Positions 35,241 through 43,923 of a stretch of 64,000 nucleotides of DNA are shown one piece after another. Made by a program: the position numbers and the translations under genes. Positions within the stretch are counted from its first letter, which is position 1; the number at the start of each line of letters is the position of its first letter. The notes under the pieces were generated by a model. It was not told where the DNA came from. It saw only the letters and a list, made by a program, of their open reading frames with translations, and made no database searches. The stretch lies in assembly GCF_000421585.1 (NCBI RefSeq), contig NZ_ATXH01000001.1:62001-126000 (forward strand). The letters run 5' to 3'. The stretch comes from Thermodesulfatator atlanticus DSM 21156. Lineage in GTDB: Bacteria > Desulfobacterota > Thermodesulfobacteria > Thermodesulfobacteriales > Thermodesulfatatoraceae.

Positions 35241-35257
35241 TTGGCATTTTTATTGCA
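35241..35257 (+). promoter_or_regulatory. Sigma-54 promoter
   Basis: TTGGCATTTTTATTGCA has GG and GC separated by 10 bases (35243-35256), matching the -24/-12 consensus. It lies 36 bp upstream of the ATG at 35293. Confidence 0.8.
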
Positions 35258-35292
35258 CTTAAAAATGTAAAAAAACAAAGAGGAGGTTTAAG

Positions 35293-35832
35293 ATGAAAGA
35301 GGTAAGAAAGCTTTTAGGTCTATGGGTTTTGGCTGCTGCGTTGCTTATTGGCAGCTCAGCTTGGGCGGTTAATCCAAATCCTCCCAATGTTCCCTACATC
35401 CTTTCTGGAACACCTGTTACTATTACCGGGGTAGTTAAAGCGGTACCCTGGCCAGCAAGCCAAGGACTCCAGATCGACACTGGTGGAGAAATAGTGACTG
35501 TTTATGGTATTGGCCCTAGATGGTACTGGTTGCAAAATGGTGTTCCCTATCCTACCGTTGGGGAAGACATCACCGTAGAAGGCTATGAGGTAACTTTTCC
35601 TAACGGCACAACCAGAATTGTTGCTACTAAGATTACTGTTTCCGGTCAAACAATCGTGCTTCGCGGAGAAGACGGAAGGCCTTTGTGGAGAGGCGGCCCA
35701 AATCGTGGTCGCAGACTCCAAAATAATTCTTATAATAACCAACAAAACGTAGCACCCAATAGAACTTTTGGTAGAGGGTTGGGGCCTTGTGGGAGAGGTT
35801 TAGGCCCCTGCTGGAGATATTACGGACAATAA
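35293..35832 (+). CDS. Small exported OB-fold-like protein with Gly/Cys tail
   Basis: This 179-residue paralogue of the product of 34553 has a signal peptide (after AWAV, about 26) and the same core (ITGVVKAVP, VTVYGIGPRWYW, TFPNGTTRIVATKITVSG, GEDGRPLWRGGP). It adds a tail of about 45 residues rich in Asn, Gln and Gly that ends in two GRGLGPC repeats. The two Cys could bind metal or link proteins (inference). It is driven by its own sigma-54 promoter, with GAGGAGG before the ATG, and is followed by a strong terminator. Confidence 0.75.
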   Translation: MKEVRKLLGLWVLAAALLIGSSAWAVNPNPPNVPYILSGTPVTITGVVKAVPWPASQGLQIDTGGEIVTVYGIGPRWYWLQNGVPYPTVGEDITVEGYEVTFPNGTTRIVATKITVSGQTIVLRGEDGRPLWRGGPNRGRRLQNNSYNNQQNVAPNRTFGRGLGPCGRGLGPCWRYYGQ

Positions 35833-35840
35833 AAAATAAA

Positions 35841-35858
35841 GGGCCCCATAAGGGGCCC
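35841..35858 (+). terminator. Rho-independent terminator
   Basis: GGGCCCC-ATAA-GGGGCCC forms a 7-bp all-GC stem, 8 bp after the stop at 35832, followed by a short T-containing stretch. It should end the transcript of the gene at 35293. Confidence 0.65.
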
Positions 35859-35874
35859 TCTTAGTTATTATGAA

Positions 35875-36006
35875 AAGACATTTGCAAAGTGGTTTTTTAT
35901 TAATGTCTATTTTAGGATCCGTTCCCATTTTTCGTACCGAAAAATGGGAACGGATCCCTTGCGGTTATGCTTGCAACACTGCTCTCGGCAATTTTGCGAA
36001 GATCTT
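35875..36006 (-). repeat. Complete MITE-like element inserted at a start codon
   Basis: This 132-bp copy lies in reverse orientation. Terminal repeats AAGACATTTGCAAAG and TTTTGCGAAGATCTT flank a perfect central hairpin (GGATCCGTTCCCATTTTTCG and its complement around a 3-base loop). It is bordered by the direct repeat TATGAA at 35869-35874 and 36007-36012, which is the target duplication. Both copies of that duplication contain ATG. Confidence 0.85.
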
Positions 36007-36007
36007 T

Positions 36008-36415
36008 ATGAAATATTTGCAAAATTTTAGCCGATTACGGAACCATAAGGCAAGAATTATCCGCTACTTTATTTTTTCCTATTTAGTTAATTTTTTTCTT
36101 ATTACATGTGTATATGGACAATCATTACAAGAATTAAGGGAAATCGAAGGTAAAGTTCTTTTATATTCCATTCCCACAAAGACTGCTATCATTCTTTACT
36201 TTGACGAACAAGGAAATTCAAGACGGTTAGAAGTAAAATGTGATAATCTAAGTGAACGTCTTTATATTGGAGATATTGTCCGATTAAAAGTTTTCCAAGA
36301 TGAACATGGACAGTGGTGGGCAGCGGAAATTTCTATCTTAGAAAGAGGCGAACCAACTGGCATTCGCAAAAGGTTGCGGCGAGGGTTCATGCGTGGCATT
36401 AAGAAACATAGGTAG
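36008..36415 (+). CDS. Small exported OB-fold-like protein
   Basis: This 135-residue protein starts at the ATG within the right target duplication of a MITE-like insertion. An in-frame ATG at 35870 would add 46 residues that are just translated repeat. A basic N-terminus and hydrophobic helix (IIRYFIFSYLVNFFLITCVYG, about 18-37) form a signal. A beta-rich OB-like domain (EIEGKVLLYSI, RLYIGDIVRLKVF) and a strongly basic end (RKRLRRGF) follow. It is a distant relative of the products of 34553 and 35293. No strong ribosome binding site is visible. It overlaps the sensor kinase gene by 23 bp. Confidence 0.65.
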   Translation: MKYLQNFSRLRNHKARIIRYFIFSYLVNFFLITCVYGQSLQELREIEGKVLLYSIPTKTAIILYFDEQGNSRRLEVKCDNLSERLYIGDIVRLKVFQDEHGQWWAAEISILERGEPTGIRKRLRRGFMRGIKKHR

Positions 36416-37937
36416 TTTTCCTTTTTGGAAATTAAATCTTTGTCTTTTTGCATTGTTATTCAGTGGGGTAATATTTTCTTTTTACATACACAATCGCGAA
36501 GTAACAAAGATTTTTCTATATCATGCCAGAGAAGATGCCATTACTCTTGCAGAACTTGTGCGCGTAAATACAGAAACAGGTATTTTAGCAGAAAAGATTA
36601 TCGAAGATACCACCTCACATTTTTTAGGAAATCTGGCCTCATTTCTTGATTACCTGGACGATGTTGAACCTTTTTTACCGCAAGAACTTTATATGTTTGT
36701 CTTAGAAAATCATTTGGCAGGAGTTTATCTCATAAGAAAAAATGGCAAAGTTATCGAAGTTCCAGAATATTGGGTTCCAGAAAATTTTAAATGCCGTAAA
36801 AAGTTAACTTACGTACCACGTGATAATCTATTTCTATATTGTGCTTCAAATCTTAATTCTTTCAAAGAACTAATCTTAGGAGTTAGGATACCTGAACTAG
36901 AATCTCTTTATGAAAAGACTTCTCCAGAAGGAGTTCTTTTAAGGCTTTCGAAGCTACCACATATCAAAGCTGCCAATATCATAAATAAAAAAACTACTAA
37001 GACGGAAGTCGTCGCAAAAAACAATTATTTTGAAGCATATATTCCATTTAAAAATAAAACCATACACGTTATTTTTAAATCTTATGCTTTGAGATTAGTT
37101 GAAGAAAAATTGCATCGAAACTACTTAATTCTTGTAGGACTGATCTCGGTAATTGGTGTTTTTTTTACTATCATTTTTTATCTTTTACAAAGATTTTATC
37201 TACAAAGTGTTCAAGAATATGAAAGGGCCTTGGCTAAAGAAAGAGAAGAAGCAGCCCTTGGGCGGGCAGCTGCTACTATTGCTCACGAAATTAGAAATCC
37301 TTTAAATACCATATCGCTTGCCCTTCAACGTCTAATGATAGAAAGTAAAAACCTTACCCCTGAAGACAGAAAACTTCTTGACTTAGTACGCCAATCACTT
37401 TTACGTGCCAACCGTCCTATCGAGCAATTGCTTAAATACGCGAGACTAGAAAAACAAATTAAAAAGGAAAAATTTAATTTAAAAGAACTAGTCCAGGAAA
37501 TATTAGAACTTTTTCAGGAACAAATTAAAAAGAAAAATATCAAACTTAAAACAGAACTTAACGACATCATAATTTTAGCTGATAAAAGTTTGATTTATCA
37601 AGTAGTAGAAAATATTTTTCTAAACGCTTTAGAAGCTATAGATAAAGAAGGGTCTCTTTTAGTAGAACTTTTTAAAGAAAATGGTTTTGCTGTCTTAAAA
37701 ACTACCAACTCAGGGGAGCTTCCGCCAGAAGACAAACTGCAAGAAATTTTTAATCCCTATGTGACTTTTAAAGTGAAGGGAACAGGACTTGGTCTTGCCC
37801 TTGTGAAAAAGATAGTAGAAGCTCATGGCGGACGCGTTACTGCCAAGATTGTCTCAGATACATCCATAAAAAAAGAATCAGCAGCTACTCGATATTTTCA
37901 AATAGAAATAAGACTTCCTGTGGGAGAGGAAAGATGA
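36393..37937 (+). CDS. Membrane sensor histidine kinase
   Basis: This 514-residue kinase has a first membrane helix (about 11-30), a periplasmic sensor region of about 210 residues and a second membrane helix (about 243-267). A short coiled coil follows, then HisKA with the phospho-accepting His near 298 in AHEIRNPLNT. The HATPase domain has NIFLNALEAI and GTGLGLALVKKIVEAHGG. It starts at a GTG with GAGGG upstream and overlaps the sigma-54 activator gene by 4 bp (ATGA), so the two form a two-component pair. The organisation resembles ZraS/AtoS-type systems; the signal is unknown. Confidence 0.9.
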   Translation: MALRNIGSFPFWKLNLCLFALLFSGVIFSFYIHNREVTKIFLYHAREDAITLAELVRVNTETGILAEKIIEDTTSHFLGNLASFLDYLDDVEPFLPQELYMFVLENHLAGVYLIRKNGKVIEVPEYWVPENFKCRKKLTYVPRDNLFLYCASNLNSFKELILGVRIPELESLYEKTSPEGVLLRLSKLPHIKAANIINKKTTKTEVVAKNNYFEAYIPFKNKTIHVIFKSYALRLVEEKLHRNYLILVGLISVIGVFFTIIFYLLQRFYLQSVQEYERALAKEREEAALGRAAATIAHEIRNPLNTISLALQRLMIESKNLTPEDRKLLDLVRQSLLRANRPIEQLLKYARLEKQIKKEKFNLKELVQEILELFQEQIKKKNIKLKTELNDIIILADKSLIYQVVENIFLNALEAIDKEGSLLVELFKENGFAVLKTTNSGELPPEDKLQEIFNPYVTFKVKGTGLGLALVKKIVEAHGGRVTAKIVSDTSIKKESAATRYFQIEIRLPVGEER

Positions 37938-39280
37938 AAATCCTTATAGTTGATGATGAAGAAGCTCAGTGCCAGCTGTTGCAAGGCTTTTTAGAAAAGC
38001 AAGGCTACGAAGCCATCTACGCTACCAATCCCAAAGACGCCTTAGAGATTTTCAAAAAAGAACCCGTCTGGCTGGTGCTTCTTGACCAGCGGATGCCAGA
38101 GATGACGGGTGACGAACTGCTGGTTCAAATGAAAAAAATTAATCCTAAGGCGCGTGCCATCATGATTACGGCTTATGGTGCTATAGACACTGCTGTAAAA
38201 GTTATGAAGCTCGGTGCTGATGACTTTTTGGAAAAGCCCCTTAATCTTGAAGACCTTTTGTCGCGCATAAGAAGGCTTGAGGCGGAAACTTTTACCTTCA
38301 AAGAAGCAGAAGAAGTCATAGAAGCTGTAGAAGAAGGCCCCTTACCTGTAAAGATCATCGCTGAAAGCCCCAAGATGAAAGAAGTTCTTTCTCTTGCCAG
38401 AAGAGTTGCAAAAACTCCTTGGCCTGTGCTCATTCGAGGGGAAACAGGAACCGGAAAAGAACTGCTTGCCCGTTTAATTCATCTCTTAAGTGACCGGGCA
38501 AACGGGCCTTTCATAGAAGTGAATTGTGCTGCTATTCCTGAGACCCTTTTTGAAAGCGAACTTTTCGGACACGAAAAAGGCGCTTTCACCGGAGCTACCC
38601 AGAGTAAAAAAGGGCGTTTTGAACTGGCACACAAAGGGAGTCTTTTCCTTGATGAAATTGGCGAAATGCCCCTTTCCCTTCAACCTAAACTATTGCGAAC
38701 CTTACAAGAAGGAAAGATCTACCGCCTGGGAAGCGAAAAAGAACGCGAAGTAGACGTAAGGGTGATAGCTGCCACCAATCGCGATTTAAAGACCCTTGTT
38801 CAAGAGGGGCTGTTTCGCGAAGACCTTTACTATCGTTTAAATGTCTTTGAGATAGAAATCCCTCCTTTAAGAGAAAGACGAGAAGATATCCCCAAACTTA
38901 TTGAATTTTTTACCAAAAAATACGCCTTAAGGCCTGTGGAATTCTCAGAAGAAGCCATCCACATGCTGCTCAAGTATTCTTATCCTGGCAATGTGCGTGA
39001 GCTAGAGCACATCATTCAGCGCACCGTGACCTTAGCTCGTACGTCTCTCATTCGTCCTGAAGATCTTCCTAAAGAAGTATGGCAGGCAAAAGAAAACAAA
39101 ATCGGCCCCCTTGAAGAAAGGCTTGCAGCCCTTGAAAGACAGATGATCCTTGAAGCCTTAGAAAAAACAGGTTGGGTCCAAACAAGGGCCGCCGAGCTTT
39201 TAGGTATAAGCGAAAGAGTCCTGCGTTACAAAATGGCCAAACATAAGATTAAACGACCGGATAAAAAAGGAGGAAAATAA
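37934..39280 (+). CDS. Sigma-54-dependent response regulator (NtrC class)
   Basis: This 448-residue activator has a receiver domain (IVDDEEAQ at the start, phospho-acceptor Asp near 54 in LLDQRMP, ITAYG, EKPL). Its AAA+ domain has Walker A GETGTGKE near 169, the sigma-54-contacting GAFTGA loop, FLDEIGE and the R-finger region. A Fis-type HTH ends it (RAAELLGISERVLRYKMAKH). It is the cognate partner of the kinase encoded upstream. The sigma-54 promoters at 34500 and 35241 with repeated GTCGA sites are its best local targets (inference). Confidence 0.95.
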   Translation: MKILIVDDEEAQCQLLQGFLEKQGYEAIYATNPKDALEIFKKEPVWLVLLDQRMPEMTGDELLVQMKKINPKARAIMITAYGAIDTAVKVMKLGADDFLEKPLNLEDLLSRIRRLEAETFTFKEAEEVIEAVEEGPLPVKIIAESPKMKEVLSLARRVAKTPWPVLIRGETGTGKELLARLIHLLSDRANGPFIEVNCAAIPETLFESELFGHEKGAFTGATQSKKGRFELAHKGSLFLDEIGEMPLSLQPKLLRTLQEGKIYRLGSEKEREVDVRVIAATNRDLKTLVQEGLFREDLYYRLNVFEIEIPPLRERREDIPKLIEFFTKKYALRPVEFSEEAIHMLLKYSYPGNVRELEHIIQRTVTLARTSLIRPEDLPKEVWQAKENKIGPLEERLAALERQMILEALEKTGWVQTRAAELLGISERVLRYKMAKHKIKRPDKKGGK

Positions 39281-39873
39281 TGAGAAAATACGTAAGTTTA
39301 TTTCTCTTCTGGAGTTTTTTAGTACTCTTTGCTACAGGGATTGTCCTTTTTATTATGCCCCACGGGCGTGTTGCCTACTGGACAGGCTGGACCCTACTTG
39401 GCCTAGGTAAAGACCAGTGGCAGGCAATTCACATCGTCTTCGGTATTCTTATGATGATTTTTGGCATTTGGCACATTTGGTTGAATTGGCGCCCTCTTGT
39501 GAGTTACCTCAAGCAAAAGTTTGTGCCAGCAAGCCCGCTTATTATTTCAGGAGCCGTTTCCATTGTCTTGCTAATTCTTTGTATCTACAATCTTCCCCCG
39601 GTAAATTATCTTATCAATTTTCAAGAACAGATTAAGAACTCCTGGGTAAAGCCTGTTACCCCGCCGCCTGTTCCTCATGCGGAGCTTATGCCTATAAGAG
39701 ATATTTGCTTACGTCTTGGTGCAAGGCCGCGAGACGTAATTGAAGGCCTTCGCAAACGGGGCCTTGAAGTCCCCTCTGGACGTATCTCCCTTAAAGAGCT
39801 TGCTCAGCTTAACGGAATGCGCCCTGTTGATGTTTATCGTATTATCCAAGAAGAAATACAGCAAAAGAAATAA
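39280..39873 (+). CDS. DUF4405 membrane protein (cytochrome b561-like)
   Basis: This 197-residue protein has three membrane helices (about 5-28, 47-66, 88-107). His residues in PHGR, AIHIVFG and GIWHIWLNW are placed like haem ligands in small cytochrome b561-type proteins. The C-terminal 70 residues are soluble and contain two short repeated HTH-like motifs (DICLRLGARPRDVIEGLRKRG and LAQLNGMRPVDVYRIIQEE). The start overlaps the stop of the activator gene by one base, which links it to the two-component system. Function is unknown. Confidence 0.75.
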   Translation: MRKYVSLFLFWSFLVLFATGIVLFIMPHGRVAYWTGWTLLGLGKDQWQAIHIVFGILMMIFGIWHIWLNWRPLVSYLKQKFVPASPLIISGAVSIVLLILCIYNLPPVNYLINFQEQIKNSWVKPVTPPPVPHAELMPIRDICLRLGARPRDVIEGLRKRGLEVPSGRISLKELAQLNGMRPVDVYRIIQEEIQQKK

Positions 39874-39881
39874 AAAGATGC

Positions 39882-39907
39882 GAGGAGACAGAAAAATCTG
39901 TCTCCTC
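39882..39907. terminator. Hairpin between convergent genes
   Basis: GAGGAGACAG, a short A-rich loop and CTGTCTCCTC form a 10-bp stem between the ends of the DUF4405 gene and slipin. The T-run is weak on both strands, so the terminator call is moderate. Confidence 0.5.
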
Positions 39908-39915
39908 AATCGGGA

Positions 39916-40680
39916 TTAGCTAATTTTTTGGTCCCTTTCTTCTTTTCGCAAAAAGGCTTTGAAAAAGTCTATGGGAATGGGGAAAAGGGTTACAGAATTG
40001 TTTTCTGCCGCTACTTCCCGGAGAGTCTGGAGATAGCGTAACTGGATAGTGATGGGAGATTCTTCCATCATCTTGGCAGCTTGAAGCAATTTTTCAGCAG
40101 CCTGAAGTTCGCCTTCAGCGTTAATGATTTTTGAGCGTCTTTCACGCTCTGCTTCGGCCTGCTTGGCCATGGCCCTTTTCATCTCATCGGGAAGGTCTAT
40201 CTCTTTGATTTCTACTTTGGAGACCTTAACCCCCCACGGCTCGGTATCAGCGTCAAGGATTTCCTGAATCTTCATGTTTAATTTTTCGCGTTCAGCAAGA
40301 AGCTCGTCAAGTTCTGCCTGCCCGCATATGCTTCTTAAGGTGGTCTGGGCGAGCTGACTGGTGGCAAAATAATAATTCTCAACCTGGACAACGGCTTTGG
40401 CAGCGTCAACTACCCGGAAATAGACCACCGCACTTACGGAAACAGACACGTTATCACGAGTAATGACTTCTTGAGGGGGAACGTCAAGGGTAACAGTACG
40501 CAGGTCAACTTTTACCATTTTATCTATCAACGGGATGAGGATGATGATTCCAGGACCTTTAACGCCTATTAACCGGCCGAGACGAAAGACTACTGCCCGC
40601 TCATACTCCTTCAACACCTTGACAGCAGAGACCAAAAACAAAATTGCAAAAATTACTAAAAAAGAAAGGGGAATATTCAT
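39916..40680 (-). CDS. Slipin (stomatin/SPFH-family membrane protein)
   Basis: This 254-residue protein has one N-terminal membrane helix (about 3-18), then the SPFH domain. Visible motifs are [47 protein letters not shown] and [26 protein letters not shown]-like stretches. A coiled coil ([17 protein letters not shown]) and a C-terminal assembly segment follow. Such proteins form membrane-associated rings and may scaffold lipid domains. The frequent NfeD partner is not adjacent. Confidence 0.93.
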   Translation of the reverse strand: MNIPLSFLVIFAILFLVSAVKVLKEYERAVVFRLGRLIGVKGPGIIILIPLIDKMVKVDLRTVTLDVPPQEVITRDNVSVSVSAVVYFRVVDAAKAVVQVENYYFATSQLAQTTLRSICGQAELDELLAEREKLNMKIQEILDADTEPWGVKVSKVEIKEIDLPDEMKRAMAKQAEAERERRSKIINAEGELQAAEKLLQAAKMMEESPITIQLRYLQTLREVAAENNSVTLFPIPIDFFKAFLRKEERDQKIS

Positions 40681-40780
40681 ATCTTCCTCCTAGGTTTTTG
40701 GTAGCGATTTATTTCAGTAAAAGTAATTATAGCCGATTTTTGAATGGCTTTTTATGAAAAGTTTTTGGACTTAACAACAG

Positions 40781-40807
40781 GGATCCTAGCTTGTTTGCAA
40801 AGGTCGC
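40781..40807. repeat. Terminal remnant of the MITE-like element
   Basis: GGATCC at 40781 is followed by GTTTGCAAAGGTCGC, which matches the right terminal repeat TTTTGCAAAGGTCTC with two changes. The rest of the element is gone. Confidence 0.5.
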
Positions 40808-40814
40808 TTAGGCT

Positions 40815-42368
40815 TTATAAAGCCACTGAAGGCCGGCCACGTTTAAGGGGGATATCTTTTTCTAGTCCGAGCTTTTTGATACGATAGCGCAGTTGCCGAA
40901 AAGTCAATCCTAATTCTTTTGCGGCACGGGCTACAATGAAGTTGTGTCTCTTAAGGGTATCAAGAATTTCTTCAGCAGAGGGTTCTTTGGTGGGTATTTT
41001 TTGTTCTTTCTGGGTTGCCTGGGACTCACGCACACGCAGCAGACTCTGAATATCTTTTAGAGATACCTTGCCTTCATCACAGATGATAAAAAGACGCTCA
41101 AGAAAATTTTCAAGTTCCCTTATGTTGCCCGGCCAATTGTATTCCACAAGAAAAGATATAACCTCTGGACTTAAAGTAAGTTTGCGTGCGTACTCTTTGC
41201 TCAAGCGGTTCATAATAAAGTTGATAAGTAGGGGAATATCTTCTTTTCGATCTCTCAGAGGGGGAATATTTATGGGGAAAACATTTAACCTGAAATAAAG
41301 GTCTTCCCTGAACTTCCCTTCCCTGACAAGTCTCAGGAGGTCTTTGTTAGTGGCCGCAATAATGCGCACATCAACCCGTTTGGTTTTGGTACTACCCAGG
41401 CGTTCAAATTCTCTTTCTTGAATAAAACGCAAAAGCTTGGCTTGAAGCGAAAGACTCAGCTCGGCAATCTCATCAAGAAAGACTGTACCACCATCGGCTT
41501 CTTCGAGGCGTCCAGGCTTGCTAGACACCGCACCAGTAAAAGCTCCTTTTTCGTAACCAAAAAGTTCGGCCTCAAGCAAGTTTTCAGGAAGTACCGCGCA
41601 ATTTATCTTGACAAAGGGCTTCTCAGCTCTGGGAGAAAGCTCATGTATCAAACGGGCCGTAAGGGTTTTTCCTGTGCCAGATTCACCCAAAAGAAGCACC
41701 GTGGCCTTGGTTGGGGCGACCCTTCTTACCAGGGCAAGAACCTTCTGCATGGCAGGATTTCGCGAGGCCGCCATAAAATCGCTAAAACGCTTTTTAAGCT
41801 CTGTGCGCAAAATAAGATTTTCTTGACGGAGAGACTGCTCACGTTCTTCAAGCAAGATCCTCAGTTTTACGAATTGTGCAATGAGAAGGGCAATTATCTC
41901 AAGAAAGCGTATGTCTTCGCGAAAATCAATGTCCGGGCCAAAGAGTCTGTCAGCGGTAAGGACTCCGATAATATGCCCTTCAAGCTCTATGGGAACAGCA
42001 AGAAAAGAAATCTGCTCTTTTTCAAATTTTCGTGCCCCGGTACGGTTGAGAAACAAGGGCTCCTTACGCACGTCAAGAATAATACAGGGCTCACCGGTGA
42101 CAAACACCTTTCCAGTGACCCCTTCTCCTGGGGCATAGATACCCCTTTTTTCTTCGTCTCTTGTTAGACCATACGAAGCCTTTATCACTAACTTGCCCAG
42201 CTCTTCATCAAACAAAGCCACTGAGGCCCGTTGCATCTTAAGCCTTTCTGCCAGGAGAAAAAGTACTTTACGCAGGGCTTCGTCTAAATCAAAAGCATGG
42301 CCAATAATGCGACAGGCTTCGTGTAAAACCTGAAGTTTAATACTGTCTATACTTTTTTCTTTTCCCAT
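40815..42368 (-). CDS. GAF-domain sigma-54 activator (NifA-like)
   Basis: This 517-residue protein has an N-terminal GAF domain (about 25-175) and a coiled linker. The AAA+ domain has Walker [10 protein letters not shown] near 228, the GAFTGA loop in [13 protein letters not shown], and [11 protein letters not shown]-terminal Fis-type HTH ([22 protein letters not shown]) ends it. There is no receiver domain, so it is controlled by ligand or by another protein, as NifA is. It follows a NifV-like gene at 20 bp in one directon, so a nitrogen-fixation or related role is likely. GAF-type activators of other pathways share this order, so the NifA name is tentative. Confidence 0.85.
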   Translation of the reverse strand: MGKEKSIDSIKLQVLHEACRIIGHAFDLDEALRKVLFLLAERLKMQRASVALFDEELGKLVIKASYGLTRDEEKRGIYAPGEGVTGKVFVTGEPCIILDVRKEPLFLNRTGARKFEKEQISFLAVPIELEGHIIGVLTADRLFGPDIDFREDIRFLEIIALLIAQFVKLRILLEEREQSLRQENLILRTELKKRFSDFMAASRNPAMQKVLALVRRVAPTKATVLLLGESGTGKTLTARLIHELSPRAEKPFVKINCAVLPENLLEAELFGYEKGAFTGAVSSKPGRLEEADGGTVFLDEIAELSLSLQAKLLRFIQEREFERLGSTKTKRVDVRIIAATNKDLLRLVREGKFREDLYFRLNVFPINIPPLRDRKEDIPLLINFIMNRLSKEYARKLTLSPEVISFLVEYNWPGNIRELENFLERLFIICDEGKVSLKDIQSLLRVRESQATQKEQKIPTKEPSAEEILDTLKRHNFIVARAAKELGLTFRQLRYRIKKLGLEKDIPLKRGRPSVAL

Positions 42369-42388
42369 AATTTACTTTTTTGTAAAAA

Positions 42389-43558
42389 TTAAATTTTCAA
42401 ATTTGTCAGAAAATCAAGGTCAAGATCTTCTTCAACGGTACAGGTGTTTTTTGCAAGTATTTTTTGTACAAGGCTTAAGACCTCGTTATCAGAAAGAGGG
42501 GCCCCTTTTTCGCGTGAAATTATCTTTACTTGTTTGACAATTGTGTCTAACTCTTGCTCACTGATATTAAAGCCAAGTTCCTTAAGCTTAGATGCTATGG
42601 CTGCGCGGCCGGATTTAGCGCCTATTTCGAAGTGGTGCTTAAGCCCCACTTCTTCTGGAGGAAATGGCTCATAAAGTTTGCGATTTTTGTAAAGGGCTTC
42701 TACATGAAGACCTGTCTCACAATAAAAGAGTTTTTTACCTACAATGGGTTTAAATTCGGGGATGCTGACTCCTGCATGCCATGCTACGTAATGTACTAGT
42801 TCCACAAGACGTTTTAAGTTATATCTTTTGGCATTGCGGTGAAAATACAAAAAAGCAAGTACTTCTTCTGTGCGCGCAAGGCCTGCACGTTCGCCAAGCC
42901 CAAGAATGCTAACATCTGCCCAATCTGCTCCACTTTCTAAGGCACAAATAGCATTTGCCGTGGCCATGCCAAAGTCGTTATGCGCATGGATAGCAAGCTC
43001 TACCCCTTGAAAACGGCTCTTGAATTCTCGTACCAAATTAGCAACTTCAAGGGGAGTCCAGCGGCCCAGAGTATCAGATAATCTGATACGCTTAGCCCCT
43101 GCCTGAACAGCACTGTCAATAGCCTGCCAGAGAAAGTCTTTCTCTGCACGGCTTGCATCCTCAAGACCAAGAGATATAAAGGGGAATTTGTCGGCTGCAA
43201 ATTTGATCAAATTTACAATTTTGTTAAGCAAATCCTTACAAGAAATGTGCAAACGTTTTTTAAGTTGAATATTTGAAACCGGAATGCTCAAATTGAGTTT
43301 TGAAGGAACGAAGCTTTGCGCAAGTAAAATGTCTTCTTTCTTGAGACGACACCAGAAACTCAGCCTTTCTGCAAAACCAGCCTGTTTCAAAGAACGCCAT
43401 AGATTGAAAAGGTATTCATCTGGCTTTACTACGCCTATCTCAAGCTCTTCAATGCCGCAGGAGATAAGCCCTAAGGCTATTTCACGTTTTACCTGCGGCG
43501 TGAAATAAACTCCAAAACGCTGCTCTCCCTCTCGTAAGGTGCTCTCAAGTAACCTCAT
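42389..43558 (-). CDS. nifV: Homocitrate synthase (NifV-like)
   Basis: This 389-residue enzyme is of the isopropylmalate/homocitrate synthase family. The catalytic start STLREGEQRFGVYF, the HAHNDFGMATANA metal-binding motif and GLGERAGLA are all present. So is the C-terminal region with FYCETGLHVEAL and KSGRAAI. It condenses acetyl-CoA with 2-oxoglutarate to homocitrate, the organic ligand of the nitrogenase cofactor. Lysine-pathway homocitrate synthase is the alternative; the adjacent NifA-like gene favours NifV. Confidence 0.8.
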   Translation of the reverse strand: MRLLESTLREGEQRFGVYFTPQVKREIALGLISCGIEELEIGVVKPDEYLFNLWRSLKQAGFAERLSFWCRLKKEDILLAQSFVPSKLNLSIPVSNIQLKKRLHISCKDLLNKIVNLIKFAADKFPFISLGLEDASRAEKDFLWQAIDSAVQAGAKRIRLSDTLGRWTPLEVANLVREFKSRFQGVELAIHAHNDFGMATANAICALESGADWADVSILGLGERAGLARTEEVLAFLYFHRNAKRYNLKRLVELVHYVAWHAGVSIPEFKPIVGKKLFYCETGLHVEALYKNRKLYEPFPPEEVGLKHHFEIGAKSGRAAIASKLKELGFNISEQELDTIVKQVKIISREKGAPLSDNEVLSLVQKILAKNTCTVEEDLDLDFLTNLKI

Positions 43559-43589
43559 AACACTGGTTAATTAAGCAAAATGCGTTCCA

Positions 43590-43680
43590 GAAACCTTTGC
43601 AAAATTGCCGAGATCAATTTTGCAAGCACCCGGTGGGGATCCATTCCCATTTTTCGGAATGGAAAATAGGAATGGATCTC
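43590..43680 (+). repeat. MITE-like element with compensatory hairpin change
   Basis: GAAACCTTTGCAAAATTGCC begins the copy and the left half follows the consensus closely. In the central hairpin CCGTTCC has become CCATTCC, and the opposite arm GGAACGG has become GGAATGG, so base pairing is kept. The right terminus is decayed after GGGCTTAAAG. It lies between nifV and tRNA-Leu. Confidence 0.75.
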
Positions 43681-43744
43681 AGGGCTTAAAGTTTGTGGTT
43701 CTTTAAACCAGGAATTAAAGAGAGGAATTTAAGGAGTAAAATCT

Positions 43745-43832
43745 TGGTGCGGGAGGGGGGACTTGAACCCCCACGGGGAGGCGCCCCACCGGATCCTAAG
43801 TCCGGAGCGTCTACCAATTCCGCCACTCCCGC
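43745..43832 (-). tRNA. tRNA-Leu (anticodon TAG)
   Basis: Read on the minus strand from 43832, GCGGGAG pairs with CTCCCGC at the acceptor end and the 3' CCA is encoded. The anticodon stem CCGGA/TCCGG encloses CTTAGGA, anticodon TAG. A long variable arm and the GGTTCAAGTCC T-arm are typical of a type II leucine tRNA. In the 365-bp gap between nifV and hsp20 it shares space with a MITE-like copy and a hairpin. Confidence 0.95.
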
Positions 43833-43885
43833 GGCCCTTTCAAATTGTCAATAAATAAGCATTTCGTCAAGGGGTAATTATGAAT

Positions 43886-43907
43886 GTGGCCCGCAAAAGC
43901 GGGCCAC
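43886..43907 (-). terminator. Hairpin after hsp20
   Basis: GTGGCCCGC-TTTT-GCGGGCCAC forms a perfect 9-bp stem 17 bp beyond the hsp20 stop. There is no long T-run, but the strength and position suggest transcription ends here before tRNA-Leu. Confidence 0.55.
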
Positions 43908-43923
43908 AGGCGAGGGGTTTACC

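Noticed and set aside
35870-36007. N-terminal extension of the third OB-fold-like protein
   Set aside because: The 46 extra codons are a MITE-like element plus target duplication, so I start the gene at 36008 and report the extension as a finding.
41418-42167. 249-codon open frame on the plus strand
   Set aside because: It lies wholly antisense to the GAF-domain sigma-54 activator, has no recognisable domain, and looks like a codon-bias shadow.
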